Positions 36,708 to 45,134 of a stretch of DNA of 64,000 nucleotides are shown one piece after another. How positions within the stretch are numbered: position 1 is the stretch's first letter; the number at the start of each line of letters is the position of its first letter. The notes beneath the pieces were generated by a model. The model was not told the origin of the DNA and did no database searches. It saw only the letters and a list, made by a program, of their open reading frames with translations. The stretch comes from Flammeovirgaceae bacterium UBA1842 (GTDB taxonomy: Bacteria > Bacteroidota > Bacteroidia > Cytophagales > Cyclobacteriaceae), in contig DDIU01000016.1 in the NCBI GenBank assembly GCA_002338655.1, forward strand, positions 5,014 to 69,013, written 5' to 3'. Made by a program: the position numbers and the translations under genes.

Positions 36708-37481
36708 ATGCCACTTAAAAACCATCAGCTAGAAGACTTTTTGAATAGTAAAGTAGACCAATACAACCGGCCCGACTTTATTAAAAACGACCCCATTGTT
36801 ATCCCACATGGTTTCAGCCTACAACAAGATATTGAGATAGCTGGATTTTGGGCAGCCGTATTGGCTTGGGGCCAACGGATAACTATTATCAATAAATGTA
36901 AAGAACTGTTCTTGGCAATGGATAATGCACCTTATGATTTTATGTTAAACCATAAGGAAAGCGATTTAAAAAGATTTATTTCATTCAAGCACCGTACTTT
37001 CAATGCTACAGATACCCTTTATTTTATTGAATTTTTTAAGAACTATTATACCCATCATAGAAGTTTAGAAACGGCCTTTTTGTTTGATTCAGAGGATAAG
37101 AACGTAGAAAACGGCCTTGTTAATTTTCATAACACTTTCTTTGATTCTCCAACTGCCCCTGCCAGAACCAAAAAACACGTAGCCACACCTGAGCGTAAGT
37201 CGGCTTGCAAGCGGATCAATATGTTTCTAAGATGGATGGTCCGTGAGGATAACAAAGGGGTGGACTTTGGCCTTTGGAAAAACATTAAGCCAGCACAGCT
37301 TATTTGTCCCTGTGATTTGCATGTGGATAGAGTAGCTCGAAAACTAGGCCTTATCACAAGAAAGCAAACGGACTGGATAACAGCGGTGGAGCTTACAGAG
37401 AATTTAAAGAAATTCGATGCTAATGATCCCGTAAAATATGATTTTGCCTTATTTGGGCTGGGTATTGAAGAGAAGTTTTAG
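36708..37481 (+). CDS. TIGR02757 family protein (DUF2400)
   Basis: This 257-residue cytoplasmic protein is conserved in Bacteroidota. It begins with KNHQLEDFLNSKVDQYNRPD and includes FWAAVLAWGQRITIINKCKE, then KRINMFLRWMVREDNKGVDF, CPCDLHVDRVARKLGLI and FDANDPVKYDFALFGLGI. The helix-hairpin-helix-like spacing near CDLHVDRVARKLG suggests a relation to DNA glycosylase-type folds, but function is not established. It appears monocistronic after the palindromic element. Confidence 0.93.
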   Translation: MPLKNHQLEDFLNSKVDQYNRPDFIKNDPIVIPHGFSLQQDIEIAGFWAAVLAWGQRITIINKCKELFLAMDNAPYDFMLNHKESDLKRFISFKHRTFNATDTLYFIEFFKNYYTHHRSLETAFLFDSEDKNVENGLVNFHNTFFDSPTAPARTKKHVATPERKSACKRINMFLRWMVREDNKGVDFGLWKNIKPAQLICPCDLHVDRVARKLGLITRKQTDWITAVELTENLKKFDANDPVKYDFALFGLGIEEKF

Positions 37482-37524
37482 TTCAGTAATTTTCATAAAT
37501 TCTTGTGAATCAAAAACGGGTTAT

Positions 37525-37707
37525 TTATTTCCATTCTATAATCCGCTTTTTAAATGTCACTTTTTTGTTTGTATTGGGATAGGTGAGTAGAATTACTGAC
37601 ATGATATAATTCCATTTTTCAATGGGAGTCAGTCGGAGATAATTAAGACGATCTTCTGTTTCACTGTCTATATTTGGATTCCAACTAATGGATTTTTTAT
37701 TTTTCAT
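37525..37707 (-). CDS. Small hypothetical protein (orphan antitoxin-like)
   Basis: This 60-residue frame (MKNKKSISWNPNIDSETEDR start) contains RLNYLRLTPIEKWNYIMSVI, a 'L-T-P-x-E-K-W-x-x-I/L' helix as in short proteins that accompany nucleotidyltransferase-type toxins. No partner gene is next to it. It faces the TIGR02757 gene tail to tail and is followed by AT-rich DNA. The composition looks protein-like, but gene status is uncertain. Confidence 0.5.
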   Translation of the reverse strand: MKNKKSISWNPNIDSETEDRLNYLRLTPIEKWNYIMSVILLTYPNTNKKVTFKKRIIEWK

Positions 37708-37801
37708 TCCAAAACTTACTTTACCCTTCTATAATTATATTTTTATACATATAAATATACTCAATATCAGCCATTTTTTATGGATGGAGGTATCATTTGA
37801 T

Positions 37802-38482
37802 CTACTTCCCCCAACTTGCAGGATCTTTTCTCCAGCTTTCAAGAGTGGCAAGTTGATCTTCTTTTATCACCCCTCTTTCAAGGGCTTCTTTCAGTAAAAT
37901 ATTGTAATTACTAAGGCAATGGAGTGTAACACCGGCCTCTTTAAAATTTTGATAGGCAAGATCAAAGCCATAGGTAAATATGGCCGCCATACCAAGAACT
38001 TCAAAACCTGCATTTCTTAAATCAGCTACTGCCTTGAGTGAGCTACCTCCGGTTGAAACAAGGTCTTCAATGACTACCACTTTTTGTCCCGGTGTTACCT
38101 TACCTTCAATCATGTTTTCCATTCCATGGCCTTTAGCTTTTGATCGCACATATACGAAAGGAATATTCAATGCATCTGCCACTAAAGCACCTTGTGGGAT
38201 ACCGGCTGTTGCCACACCTGCTATAGCTTCTACATTATCATACGCAGACTTTATAACATCTGCCAGGGCATTCTTTATTGTTGTCCTAATATCTGCGTAG
38301 GAGAGGGCCAGCCTATTGTCACAATAGATGGGTGAGTTCCATCCCGAAGCCCAGGTAAAGGGCTTGTCAAGATTTAGCTTAATGGCTTTAATGTCAAGTA
38401 GTTTTGAAGCTACCTCAGCTCCTATGTTATCAGTATTTGGGGAATGCGTCATGGGCACGAAATTATTGATTAAAAAAGTCAA
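37802..38482 (-). CDS. pyrE: Orotate phosphoribosyltransferase PyrE
   Basis: PyrE joins orotate to PRPP in pyrimidine synthesis. The 226-residue frame has the PRPP-binding motif VVVIEDLVSTGGSSLKAV and AIAGVATAGIPQGALVA, as well as FTWASGWNSPIYCDNR. A start at the internal Met (38452, MTHSPNTDN) would give 216 residues, closer to the family's usual length and perhaps more likely. It diverges from a Nudix gene. Confidence 0.96.
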   Translation of the reverse strand: MTFLINNFVPMTHSPNTDNIGAEVASKLLDIKAIKLNLDKPFTWASGWNSPIYCDNRLALSYADIRTTIKNALADVIKSAYDNVEAIAGVATAGIPQGALVADALNIPFVYVRSKAKGHGMENMIEGKVTPGQKVVVIEDLVSTGGSSLKAVADLRNAGFEVLGMAAIFTYGFDLAYQNFKEAGVTLHCLSNYNILLKEALERGVIKEDQLATLESWRKDPASWGK

Positions 38483-38545
38483 TATCTATTGGTGCGCAAA
38501 TAAATTTTACAGTCATTTGTTAAACTTAAAACTCAACGCTTATCG

Positions 38546-39244
38546 ATGAACCTCTTCATCAATGACATTCCAGTTCAAATTTTAGGGCCACATGTAAAGC
38601 CTGATAAAAGAGAATTCAATCTTATTATTAATGCAGAACTAGAGCCTATTACCAAGGCCAAACTGCTACATAGGGTTTGGATAAAACATGCTAAGACAGA
38701 TGAAATCGAAAGGATTTTGGACTTACTGGACACGACCAGTTTTAGTGGGTTAATTTCACTTACATTAACCGTGGATAATTATGAGGAGGTCAAATATTTT
38801 TTAAAGAAGAAGTTTAAAGTCATTAAAGCAGCAGGCGGGTTGGTAAGAAAAAAGGACAAACTGCTGATGATCTACCGATTGAAAAAATGGGATCTACCAA
38901 AAGGGAAACTTGAAAAAGGCGAAAAGCATAGTCAAGGTGCTAAACGTGAGGTGGAAGAAGAGTGTAGCGTAGAAGTGGAGCTCGGAGAGAAAATATGTAC
39001 TACATGGCATACTTACACCATGAAGCGCAAAATGATCCTAAAAAAGACCACTTGGTTTGCCATGGATGTACTGAAAGATAAAAAAATGCGTCCGCAAGTA
39101 GAGGAAGATATTGAGGAGGTGCGCTGGATGACCCCTAAAGAAGTTTTCCATGCACTTGAGCATTCCTATAAATCAATAAGTTTTGTCTTTGACAGGTACT
39201 TCGTAAAAGAGAAGGAAAAGACTAACGCAGAGATCCCGTCTTAA
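38546..39244 (+). CDS. Nudix hydrolase with N-terminal extension
   Basis: The 232-residue protein has an N-terminal ~95-residue domain with no known motif (starts MNLFINDIPVQI), then a Nudix domain with the box GKLEKGEKHSQGAKREVEEE followed by CSV. The consensus REUxEExGU has Ser instead of Gly near the end, but the metal-binding glutamates are present. Substrate is unknown. Bacteroidota often carry this two-part Nudix beside pyrE and coaD. Its stop overlaps that of coaD by four bases. Confidence 0.92.
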   Translation: MNLFINDIPVQILGPHVKPDKREFNLIINAELEPITKAKLLHRVWIKHAKTDEIERILDLLDTTSFSGLISLTLTVDNYEEVKYFLKKKFKVIKAAGGLVRKKDKLLMIYRLKKWDLPKGKLEKGEKHSQGAKREVEEECSVEVELGEKICTTWHTYTMKRKMILKKTTWFAMDVLKDKKMRPQVEEDIEEVRWMTPKEVFHALEHSYKSISFVFDRYFVKEKEKTNAEIPS

Positions 39245-39702
39245 TCAATCTGATAAGGCAGAAAGTCTCCAATATTGCCATTATATCTATGAACTTCGCG
39301 GATGATAGAAGAACTGATGGCTGCAAATTGTGGTGACGTAATAAGAAATACAGACTCTAGTTCGGCATTTAAATATCGGTTGACCTGAGCTATACTGTTT
39401 TCATATTCAAAATCCGTTGTATTCCTTAGACCTCTCAATAGGAAATTGGCTTTGTGTTTTTTGGCAAGATCGGCAGTTAGCTCGTTATAGACCATTACAC
39501 TCACATTAGGTTGGTCAACAAATGTTTTTTCAATGTAGCCGACCATTTTTTCGATCTCAAAGTAGCGAACATTTTTTTGGACATTGTGTCCAATTGCGAC
39601 TATAATCTCATCAAAAAGCTCCAACCCCCTTAGTACGATGTCTTCATGGCCTTTTGTGAATGGATCAAATGAACCTGGGAAAATAGCTACTCTTCTATTC
39701 AT
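39241..39702 (-). CDS. coaD: Pantetheine-phosphate adenylyltransferase CoaD
   Basis: CoaD makes dephospho-CoA from 4'-phosphopantetheine and ATP. The 153-residue protein has the nucleotidyltransferase motif FPGSFDPFTKGHEDI (TxGH), LLRGLRNTTDFEYE, and the late SSSIIREV. Length is standard. It is 51 bases downstream of the DUF3822 gene, a pairing conserved in Bacteroidota. Confidence 0.97.
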   Translation of the reverse strand: MNRRVAIFPGSFDPFTKGHEDIVLRGLELFDEIIVAIGHNVQKNVRYFEIEKMVGYIEKTFVDQPNVSVMVYNELTADLAKKHKANFLLRGLRNTTDFEYENSIAQVNRYLNAELESVFLITSPQFAAISSSIIREVHRYNGNIGDFLPYQID

Positions 39703-39753
39703 GGTTTCTAATGTTTAATTGTCAGTTGGAATCACTGATTCCAAAAGGCATCA

Positions 39754-40641
39754 TTACGAACAAAGGTGCATGCTGTACAGGTCAAAAAAGTGATGTTCCT
39801 GCACTTCGTCAAAAACAAATCCAAATCTTAGGTAATCTGGTCGATCACCGAATGATATGTTTTTAATAAATCGATAGAATTCATTATAATGGGGCGATTG
39901 TTTACCAATATAGCCCCACATTACTACATCACTGGTTTTCTGGCTTTTATTAAGCCCTTTCATCACCAACATGATGTAACGTATGTAGTCATTGAACTGC
40001 TTGATGGCAAATTGATTATAGTATTCAAGCTGCCCATTGCGCAGGGTCATTATATGCAATTTGAACCTATCAATGTATAAATACATTGAGTCCTTTTTAT
40101 TCACTTTAGCAAAATTAATAGCCCCCTCTATCAGCGCACTGGACTGATGGATGAACTGTACCTCAGCATTAGGATAAAGGGATTTAATCCACTCTACAAG
40201 CAGTTTGTTCATTGCGAATACGCAAATGGCATCTGACTTAATATGCTTATAATATAGAATTTCTTCTGAAGAGGCATCAAACTTAGAATTGAGCCTTAAG
40301 TAGTCTTCTGACGCCTCTTTTACAAAAAGGGAGGAAGGGACAAGGGAAAATTTATTGTTTTTTACACTTACTCTTACGGTCTTCCAAAATCCCGCCATTA
40401 GTACATGGTGATCTTCAAATAAATGTGACAGTAAATCCTTGAGCTCACGGTAGGTTTTGGTATTTGCAATAACGTAATCTTCAAGCAACATTACTTTGTT
40501 GTTTGAAGAATCTATTACTGCAATTTGTAAATCACGAACCCCGACCTGCAACAATAGATTATATTGATGTAAGTTCTCAACTTCGAACTTAGCATCCTTA
40601 ATTTTCTTTATAAGCTTGTAGCCTTCCGCTGTCGTATTCAA
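39754..40641 (-). CDS. DUF3822 family protein
   Basis: The 295-residue cytoplasmic protein has an actin/hexokinase-like alternation: LLLQVGVRDLQIAVIDSSNN near residue 30, then LYIDRFKLHIMTLRNGQLEY with the same 'Y-I/V-x-x-x-x-L-x-I-x-x-x-x-N-G' pattern, and VMWGYIG. This matches DUF3822, usually next to coaD. Its role is unknown; the coaD link suggests CoA metabolism but is only positional. Confidence 0.88.
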   Translation of the reverse strand: MNTTAEGYKLIKKIKDAKFEVENLHQYNLLLQVGVRDLQIAVIDSSNNKVMLLEDYVIANTKTYRELKDLLSHLFEDHHVLMAGFWKTVRVSVKNNKFSLVPSSLFVKEASEDYLRLNSKFDASSEEILYYKHIKSDAICVFAMNKLLVEWIKSLYPNAEVQFIHQSSALIEGAINFAKVNKKDSMYLYIDRFKLHIMTLRNGQLEYYNQFAIKQFNDYIRYIMLVMKGLNKSQKTSDVVMWGYIGKQSPHYNEFYRFIKNISFGDRPDYLRFGFVFDEVQEHHFFDLYSMHLCS

Positions 40642-40645
40642 TATT

Positions 40646-41455
40646 CTATTCCCAGTTTCCTGAAGTGGTTACGTCTGTTTTTGATCCAAATCTTAGAGGC
40701 TTTCTGTTTTTAGCCTCGTTATCTTCACGCCTTGCCGGATTAAATGGCCTTGGGTTTTTTACTTCAATCACATCAACCAATTGATTGCTTCTTTCAATTT
40801 CAGCCGCGTAAATATCAAATTTAACGTCATCATACCCAGGTACATAGGCCAATCTGCTTATATCCACATTCGGGTCGAATTTGGTTTCTTCAATAGTCAT
40901 CATCAGTTGCCCCTTGGTTATGGGCATACCTTCTGTAAATCTTTTACGGCTGGTTACTTTACCATTTTCCTTAAACTTGTGGGTCACATTTTTACCATCC
41001 TGATTAAGGGTATAGGCAGGGGCTCCTTTTAAAGCTTGTTCACCTATTTTAATGTTATATTCCACAAAAGTGCCACTATTAGCAGCGTTGACATTATGTG
41101 CTGCGTTAAAGATTCTATCTTTAGCGGATATTATATCTAAAGTATCGTACGTCACTATAGAGCTATCGGCCCCATAACTTAGGGTAACTACTCTTTCTTT
41201 CTTTTGAACTATTGGATATTTGCCATTTTCAATGAAATTGATCAATTTATCCCAGTCACTGGTGTAACTGCCATTTACTTCCAAATAGGCTATTTCAGCT
41301 TCTTTGATTAGCATTAATTTATTGATAATTGCGGATTCCCTTTCGGCAATAAGTGCCTGATCATCGATGGTGGATTTTATACTATTCACCAAATAAAATC
41401 CCAATCCAAGGCTCAGGACTAAAAGGACAATTGAGATAATTCTAGTAACGCTCAT
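40646..41455 (-). CDS. Membrane-anchored protein of unknown function, upstream of DUF3822
   Basis: The 269-residue protein has one N-terminal membrane helix (IISIVLLVLSLGLGFYLVNS) directly followed by a long helix with KLMLIKEAEIAYLEVNGSYT and DWDKLINFI. This pattern recalls pseudopilin-like N-termini followed by a globular domain. The remainder is periplasmic and ends in a basic, Asn/Arg-rich tail. It is four bases from DUF3822, so probably in one operon with it and coaD. I cannot assign a function. Confidence 0.8.
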   Translation of the reverse strand: MSVTRIISIVLLVLSLGLGFYLVNSIKSTIDDQALIAERESAIINKLMLIKEAEIAYLEVNGSYTSDWDKLINFIENGKYPIVQKKERVVTLSYGADSSIVTYDTLDIISAKDRIFNAAHNVNAANSGTFVEYNIKIGEQALKGAPAYTLNQDGKNVTHKFKENGKVTSRKRFTEGMPITKGQLMMTIEETKFDPNVDISRLAYVPGYDDVKFDIYAAEIERSNQLVDVIEVKNPRPFNPARREDNEAKNRKPLRFGSKTDVTTSGNWE

Positions 41456-41531
41456 TTCTATGATTTTTTGATTGCAATTATAAGTCTTTTGTGAAGTAAA
41501 ACATAATGAATATACCCGCTAATTAATGCAA

Positions 41532-42011
41532 TTATTGCCATAATTTAAAATAGCCCGTCATATTTAATAAATATTCTTGACTGATATTTCCATGTAAAAT
41601 ATTATGTAGTATTTCATCTTCCATAATTACGATCTCTTTAAAAGACACAAATCCTACATTTTTTATTATCTGATGGCCTTTTGAAAGCTCTGGGTCAAAT
41701 CCTTTAACTAATGCCCCTCCGGTTACATTTACCTTAAAAAACAATTCTATTGCATGTAGTGGCCCAGATTTAAATTCATTAACAAACATGAATTTTTCAA
41801 TTGCAATATTTAAACCCGTCTCTTCTTTGAATTCCCGGATCAGTGCATCTTCGGCACTTTCATTAAAATTGATCCCACCGCCCGGGGGCAACCAAAGTTC
41901 CTTTTTCGGCCCCATAGTATGGTTCACTAGCAATAATTTATCTTCATCAATACAAATTCCACAGACCCTGACCCGCACCCGATTACCAAATATCTCCTCT
42001 ATATTATTCAT
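41532..42011 (-). CDS. Nudix hydrolase
   Basis: The 159-residue protein has a perfect Nudix box: GGINFNESAEDALIREFKEE followed by TGL. The N-terminal part has RVRVCGICIDEDKLLLVNH, the beta strands before the box. It hydrolyses a nucleoside diphosphate-linked compound that cannot be named from sequence. It is monocistronic, with palindromic repeats upstream. Confidence 0.94.
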   Translation of the reverse strand: MNNIEEIFGNRVRVRVCGICIDEDKLLLVNHTMGPKKELWLPPGGGINFNESAEDALIREFKEETGLNIAIEKFMFVNEFKSGPLHAIELFFKVNVTGGALVKGFDPELSKGHQIIKNVGFVSFKEIVIMEDEILHNILHGNISQEYLLNMTGYFKLWQ

Positions 42012-42054
42012 GTAGGTCTAAATTAAGCACTTTACTCCTAATTCCTGCATGGTT

Positions 42055-42222
42055 AAACCCCTTCAGGGTTTGAGGGAATATTCTTTTATAGTTATTCGTA
42101 TTTAATCCCTTCGGGATTAATCTCACTCCAGGTTTTCAACAGTTATATTTAATGAATTCTAATCCCGAAGGGATTAAAAGTTAATAAAAGAGACAAACAA
42201 CTTAAATAACCCCAAAGGGGTT
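42055..42222. repeat. Cluster of four short palindromes (AAACCCC/TTAATCCC type)
   Basis: Four hairpins lie in 168 bases: AAACCC/GGGTTT (42055-42071), TTAATCCC-TTC-GGGATTAA (42102-42120), TAATCCC-GAA-GGGATTA (42160-42176) and AACCCC-AAA-GGGGTT (42208-42222). Hairpins 2 and 3 carry nearly the same stem with complementary loops, so they could also pair with each other. Such elements recur between genes in Bacteroidota. Nothing else was seen between 42012 and 42332. Confidence 0.75.
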
Positions 42223-42332
42223 TAATATTTGTCCAATGAAGCTGTTAAGCAAGTATCACTTAAAGATCTTGCTTAATATTTAGCCCATCAAATACTAGAC
42301 CCACCTAAGTATGAGCTTGTCAAAACAAGACC

Positions 42333-42340
42333 TATATTTG
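42333..42340 (+). promoter_or_regulatory. Candidate -7 box of the thioesterase gene
   Basis: TATATTTG fits the Bacteroidota -7 consensus TAnnTTTG 20 bases before the ATG. The nearest TTG (42317-42319) is closer than the usual 19-21 bases, so only the -7 element is claimed. Confidence 0.4.
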
Positions 42341-42359
42341 CACTTTTCAATATCAAAAT

Positions 42360-42809
42360 ATGCACGCGTACAATCCTGATTTCAAATCATTAATTTTAGA
42401 ACACCTCGATAAGCAGCATTTCATGAAGTTTATTGGGTTCGCCCTTGACGTAATTGAAGTGGGCCGCACAGAAGGGGAACTTGAATTAAAGGAAATTCAT
42501 AAACAACAAAAAGGCTTTGCCCATGGTGGTTTAGTGGCTACTTTGGCAGATACTGTTGCTGGATTTGCAGCTTACACATTGGTAGAGAAAGGGCATAATG
42601 TAGTTACCGGGGAAATGAAAATTTCATATCTCAACCCAGGTGTGGGAGAGAAGTTGAGAGCAAAGGGATGGGTTTTAAAACAAGGGCGTAAAATGAATTT
42701 TTGTGAAGCGGAAGTTTGGAGCATTGCACAAGGAAAGGAAACCTTAATAGCCAAAGCTTCAGCAACCATGGTGACAATACCCCCTGGAGATATTAAGCCA
42801 CAGTCTTAA
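42360..42809 (+). CDS. PaaI-type hotdog-fold thioesterase
   Basis: The 149-residue hotdog protein has GFAHGGLVATLADTVAGFAA, the conserved H-G-G and catalytic Asp region of PaaI/YdiI-like acyl-CoA thioesterases, followed by VVTGEMKISYLNPG. It probably cleaves a small or aromatic acyl-CoA. The helicase gene follows after two bases in the same direction. Confidence 0.93.
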   Translation: MHAYNPDFKSLILEHLDKQHFMKFIGFALDVIEVGRTEGELELKEIHKQQKGFAHGGLVATLADTVAGFAAYTLVEKGHNVVTGEMKISYLNPGVGEKLRAKGWVLKQGRKMNFCEAEVWSIAQGKETLIAKASATMVTIPPGDIKPQS

Positions 42810-42811
42810 AG

Positions 42812-44203
42812 GTGCCAAAACCATCTGAAATATTATTGCAAAAATTTCCTTTTGAACCAACAAAAGGACAGGTCGGGTTTTTTCATAAGGTCGATCAGCT
42901 TTTGGAAGAGAATGGCCTACCCGTGTTATTGGTCAAGGGTTATGCTGGTACGGGTAAGACTACTGTAATCAGTACTTTGGTGCAGGTGTTGCCTTCTTTC
43001 AACATGAAATTCGTTTTGCTCGCCCCAACAGGTAGGGCGGCCAAAGTGATGTCTTCATATTCACAGCGAATGGCCTTTACCATTCATAAAAAAATATATA
43101 AGCAGGTGGCTGAAGGGGAAGTGGGATTGAAATTTAAAAGGCAAAAAAATTACGCTAAGAATACCGTTTATATTGTTGATGAATCTTCCATGATCAATGA
43201 AGATGCAGGATTCGGTCAAAAGGGCTTGCTTACTGATTTGGTAGATTACGTATTCTCTGATAGCACCAACAAACTCATATTGGTGGGAGATGATGCTCAA
43301 CTACCACCCGTGGGGCAACTGTTGAGCCCTGCACTGGATAACGAAGCCCTTCAGTTAAAATTTAGTTTAAAGACGGATGAGGTCACCCTAACAGAGGTGA
43401 TGCGGCAGGAAGTTGATTCTGGTATTTTGGTCAATGCGACCAATCTTAGAAATCAATTAAGTACTAGTAATCCAAGGATAGCCATTTCAACGGCCTTTAA
43501 CGATACCTTTAAAATGACTGGGGCACGTATGGAAGATGGTATTAGGTATGCTTATGATAATGTGGGCATTGAAAACACCATTATTTTGTGTCGTTCTAAT
43601 AAGACGGCCAATGCCTACAATCAATACATCCGAAATGCTATTCATTTTTATGAATCTGAGATAGAGGCAGGCGAGTTTCTTATGGTCGTCCGCAATAATT
43701 ATATCTACTCTCCCGGTGATACCACGGGCGGGTTTATTGCCAATGGCGATTTTCTGGAAATAATGAAAATTGTCAATTTTGAAGAGATGCATGGACTAAG
43801 GTTTGCAACACTTCAATTAAGACTGGCGGATTATCCTTCAGAAAATAGTTTTGAGGCCAAGGTTATACTTGACACGTTATATTCTGAGAGCCCCGCCATG
43901 ACCCAAGAACAAAATCATGCACTGTATCAAAGTGTAAGTGCAGATTATGCCGACCTAACAGCAACAAAGAAAAAAGAAGCCATAAAAAGTGATCCTTATC
44001 TTAACGCACTACAAGTAAAGTTTGCCTATGCCATTACTTGTCACAAAGCACAAGGAGGCCAATGGGCTACCGTTTTTGTGGATCAAGGTTACCTAAAGGA
44101 GGATAGCATAGATAAAGAGTATGTTCGTTGGCTGTATACAGCAATAACAAGGGCAACTTCACAATTGTTTTTGGTGAATTTTGACAAAAATTTGTTTGCA
44201 TAA
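42812..44203 (+). CDS. ATP-dependent DNA helicase of the RecD/UvrD superfamily (short form)
   Basis: The 463-residue SF1 helicase starts at GTG. Walker A VKGYAGTGKTTVIST (about residue 38), motif Ia LLAPTGRAAKVMS, Walker B VYIVDESSMI, LILVGDDAQLPPVG (motif III), and the C-terminal AYAITCHKAQGGQW (UvrD_C_2) with YTAITRATSQLFLV are all present. It is shorter than RecD2 (about 700+), lacking the N-terminal HhH region. A role in DNA repair is likely. It may share the thioesterase promoter. Confidence 0.94.
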   Translation: MPKPSEILLQKFPFEPTKGQVGFFHKVDQLLEENGLPVLLVKGYAGTGKTTVISTLVQVLPSFNMKFVLLAPTGRAAKVMSSYSQRMAFTIHKKIYKQVAEGEVGLKFKRQKNYAKNTVYIVDESSMINEDAGFGQKGLLTDLVDYVFSDSTNKLILVGDDAQLPPVGQLLSPALDNEALQLKFSLKTDEVTLTEVMRQEVDSGILVNATNLRNQLSTSNPRIAISTAFNDTFKMTGARMEDGIRYAYDNVGIENTIILCRSNKTANAYNQYIRNAIHFYESEIEAGEFLMVVRNNYIYSPGDTTGGFIANGDFLEIMKIVNFEEMHGLRFATLQLRLADYPSENSFEAKVILDTLYSESPAMTQEQNHALYQSVSADYADLTATKKKEAIKSDPYLNALQVKFAYAITCHKAQGGQWATVFVDQGYLKEDSIDKEYVRWLYTAITRATSQLFLVNFDKNLFA

Positions 44204-44260
44204 CTTCTTAATGAAATGTTAAAATTGGTTAGAACCTGTTAATTGTTGTCAGTAAGCACT

Positions 44261-44268
44261 TATATTTG
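44261..44268 (+). promoter_or_regulatory. Candidate -7 box of the DUF1573 gene
   Basis: TATATTTG lies 23 bases before the ATG. It fits TAnnTTTG; the nearest upstream TTG (44243-44245) is 15 bases away, shorter than usual. Confidence 0.45.
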
Positions 44269-44291
44269 TTAGGAAATAAATTAAACTAAAA

Positions 44292-44711
44292 ATGAAAACA
44301 TTAATAGTATTTGTATTTGGGGTATTTACGATTTATGGAGCAGTGGCTCAGGAAGTGGCGGCATCAGAATCAACATCAGGCCCATCTATGGCATTTAGTG
44401 AAAGTCAATTTGATTTTGGCGATATCCATCAAGGTGATAAAGTTGAGCATGTATTCAAATTTGAGAATGTAGGTAATGAACCTCTTATTATTACTAATGT
44501 GCAAACCACTTGTGGTTGTACAGCTCCAGTTTGGCCAAGAGATCCAATTGCTCCAGGACAAACATCTGAGATAAAAGTAGTATTTAATAGTACCGGAAAA
44601 ATGGGTAGACAACATAAAGTAGTCACTATAGTTTCCAATGCAACAACTGCTCAGAATAAGGTAGCGATAATCACCAATATTCTCCCTAAGAAAACCGAGA
44701 ATCAGAAATAA
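44292..44711 (+). CDS. Secreted DUF1573 protein
   Basis: The 139-residue protein has a signal peptide (LIVFVFGVFTIYGAVAQ), then one DUF1573/ASPM-SPD-2-Hydin-like immunoglobulin domain: FDFGDIHQGDKVEHVFKFEN, then VQTTCGCTAPVWP with the conserved TxCGCT motif. This is a widespread small periplasmic or surface protein of Bacteroidota with unknown function. It ends just before a bidirectional terminator. Confidence 0.95.
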   Translation: MKTLIVFVFGVFTIYGAVAQEVAASESTSGPSMAFSESQFDFGDIHQGDKVEHVFKFENVGNEPLIITNVQTTCGCTAPVWPRDPIAPGQTSEIKVVFNSTGKMGRQHKVVTIVSNATTAQNKVAIITNILPKKTENQK

Positions 44712-44729
44712 GAAACATCAATATTTATA

Positions 44730-44768
44730 AATAGGCCTATTTGCAATTGTAAGTAGGCCTATTTTTTT
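44730..44768. terminator. Bidirectional terminator between DUF1573 and DUF423 genes
   Basis: AATAGGCCTA and TAGGCCTATT form a perfect 10-base stem around a 14-base loop, followed by T on the plus strand and flanked by A/T on the other side. It overlaps the stop of the minus-strand DUF423 gene (44759-44761). Confidence 0.85.
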
Positions 44769-45124
44769 GCATTTAAGATTAGTAATACCCATCCTGCAAT
44801 AAAAAATAGCCCACCTATTGGGGTGATGGCACCTAAAATTCCCAAACCACTGACACAAAGTACATAAAGGCTTCCGCTAAACACAATAATGCCTGCGGTC
44901 ATTGCAAAAGCAGCCCATTTGAGTTTTTTACTGTCATTTTGGGTTTGGAGCACACCGATAAAAAGTAAGGCAAGCGTATGGTAAAATTGATATTCCACCG
45001 CTGTTTTAAATGTATCCAATCTTCCTGCCTCAATAAGGAAGGACTTTAACCCATGTGCACCAAAGGCACCTATAGCTACTGCCAATGCCCCGAATATGGC
45101 CGCTGTTTTTATTGTTTTGTTCAT
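44759..45124 (-). CDS. DUF423 family membrane protein
   Basis: The 121-residue membrane protein has four hydrophobic helices. It begins MNKTIKTAAIFGALAVAIGA with FGAHGLK, the DUF423 signature, and contains YHTLALLF. I start at the ATG at 45124, because the longer frame from 45169 overlaps the YggS gene and precedes the family start. Function is unknown. It is ten bases downstream of yggS. Confidence 0.93.
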   Translation of the reverse strand: MNKTIKTAAIFGALAVAIGAFGAHGLKSFLIEAGRLDTFKTAVEYQFYHTLALLFIGVLQTQNDSKKLKWAAFAMTAGIIVFSGSLYVLCVSGLGILGAITPIGGLFFIAGWVLLILNAKK

Positions 45125-45134
45125 TTTACTATTG

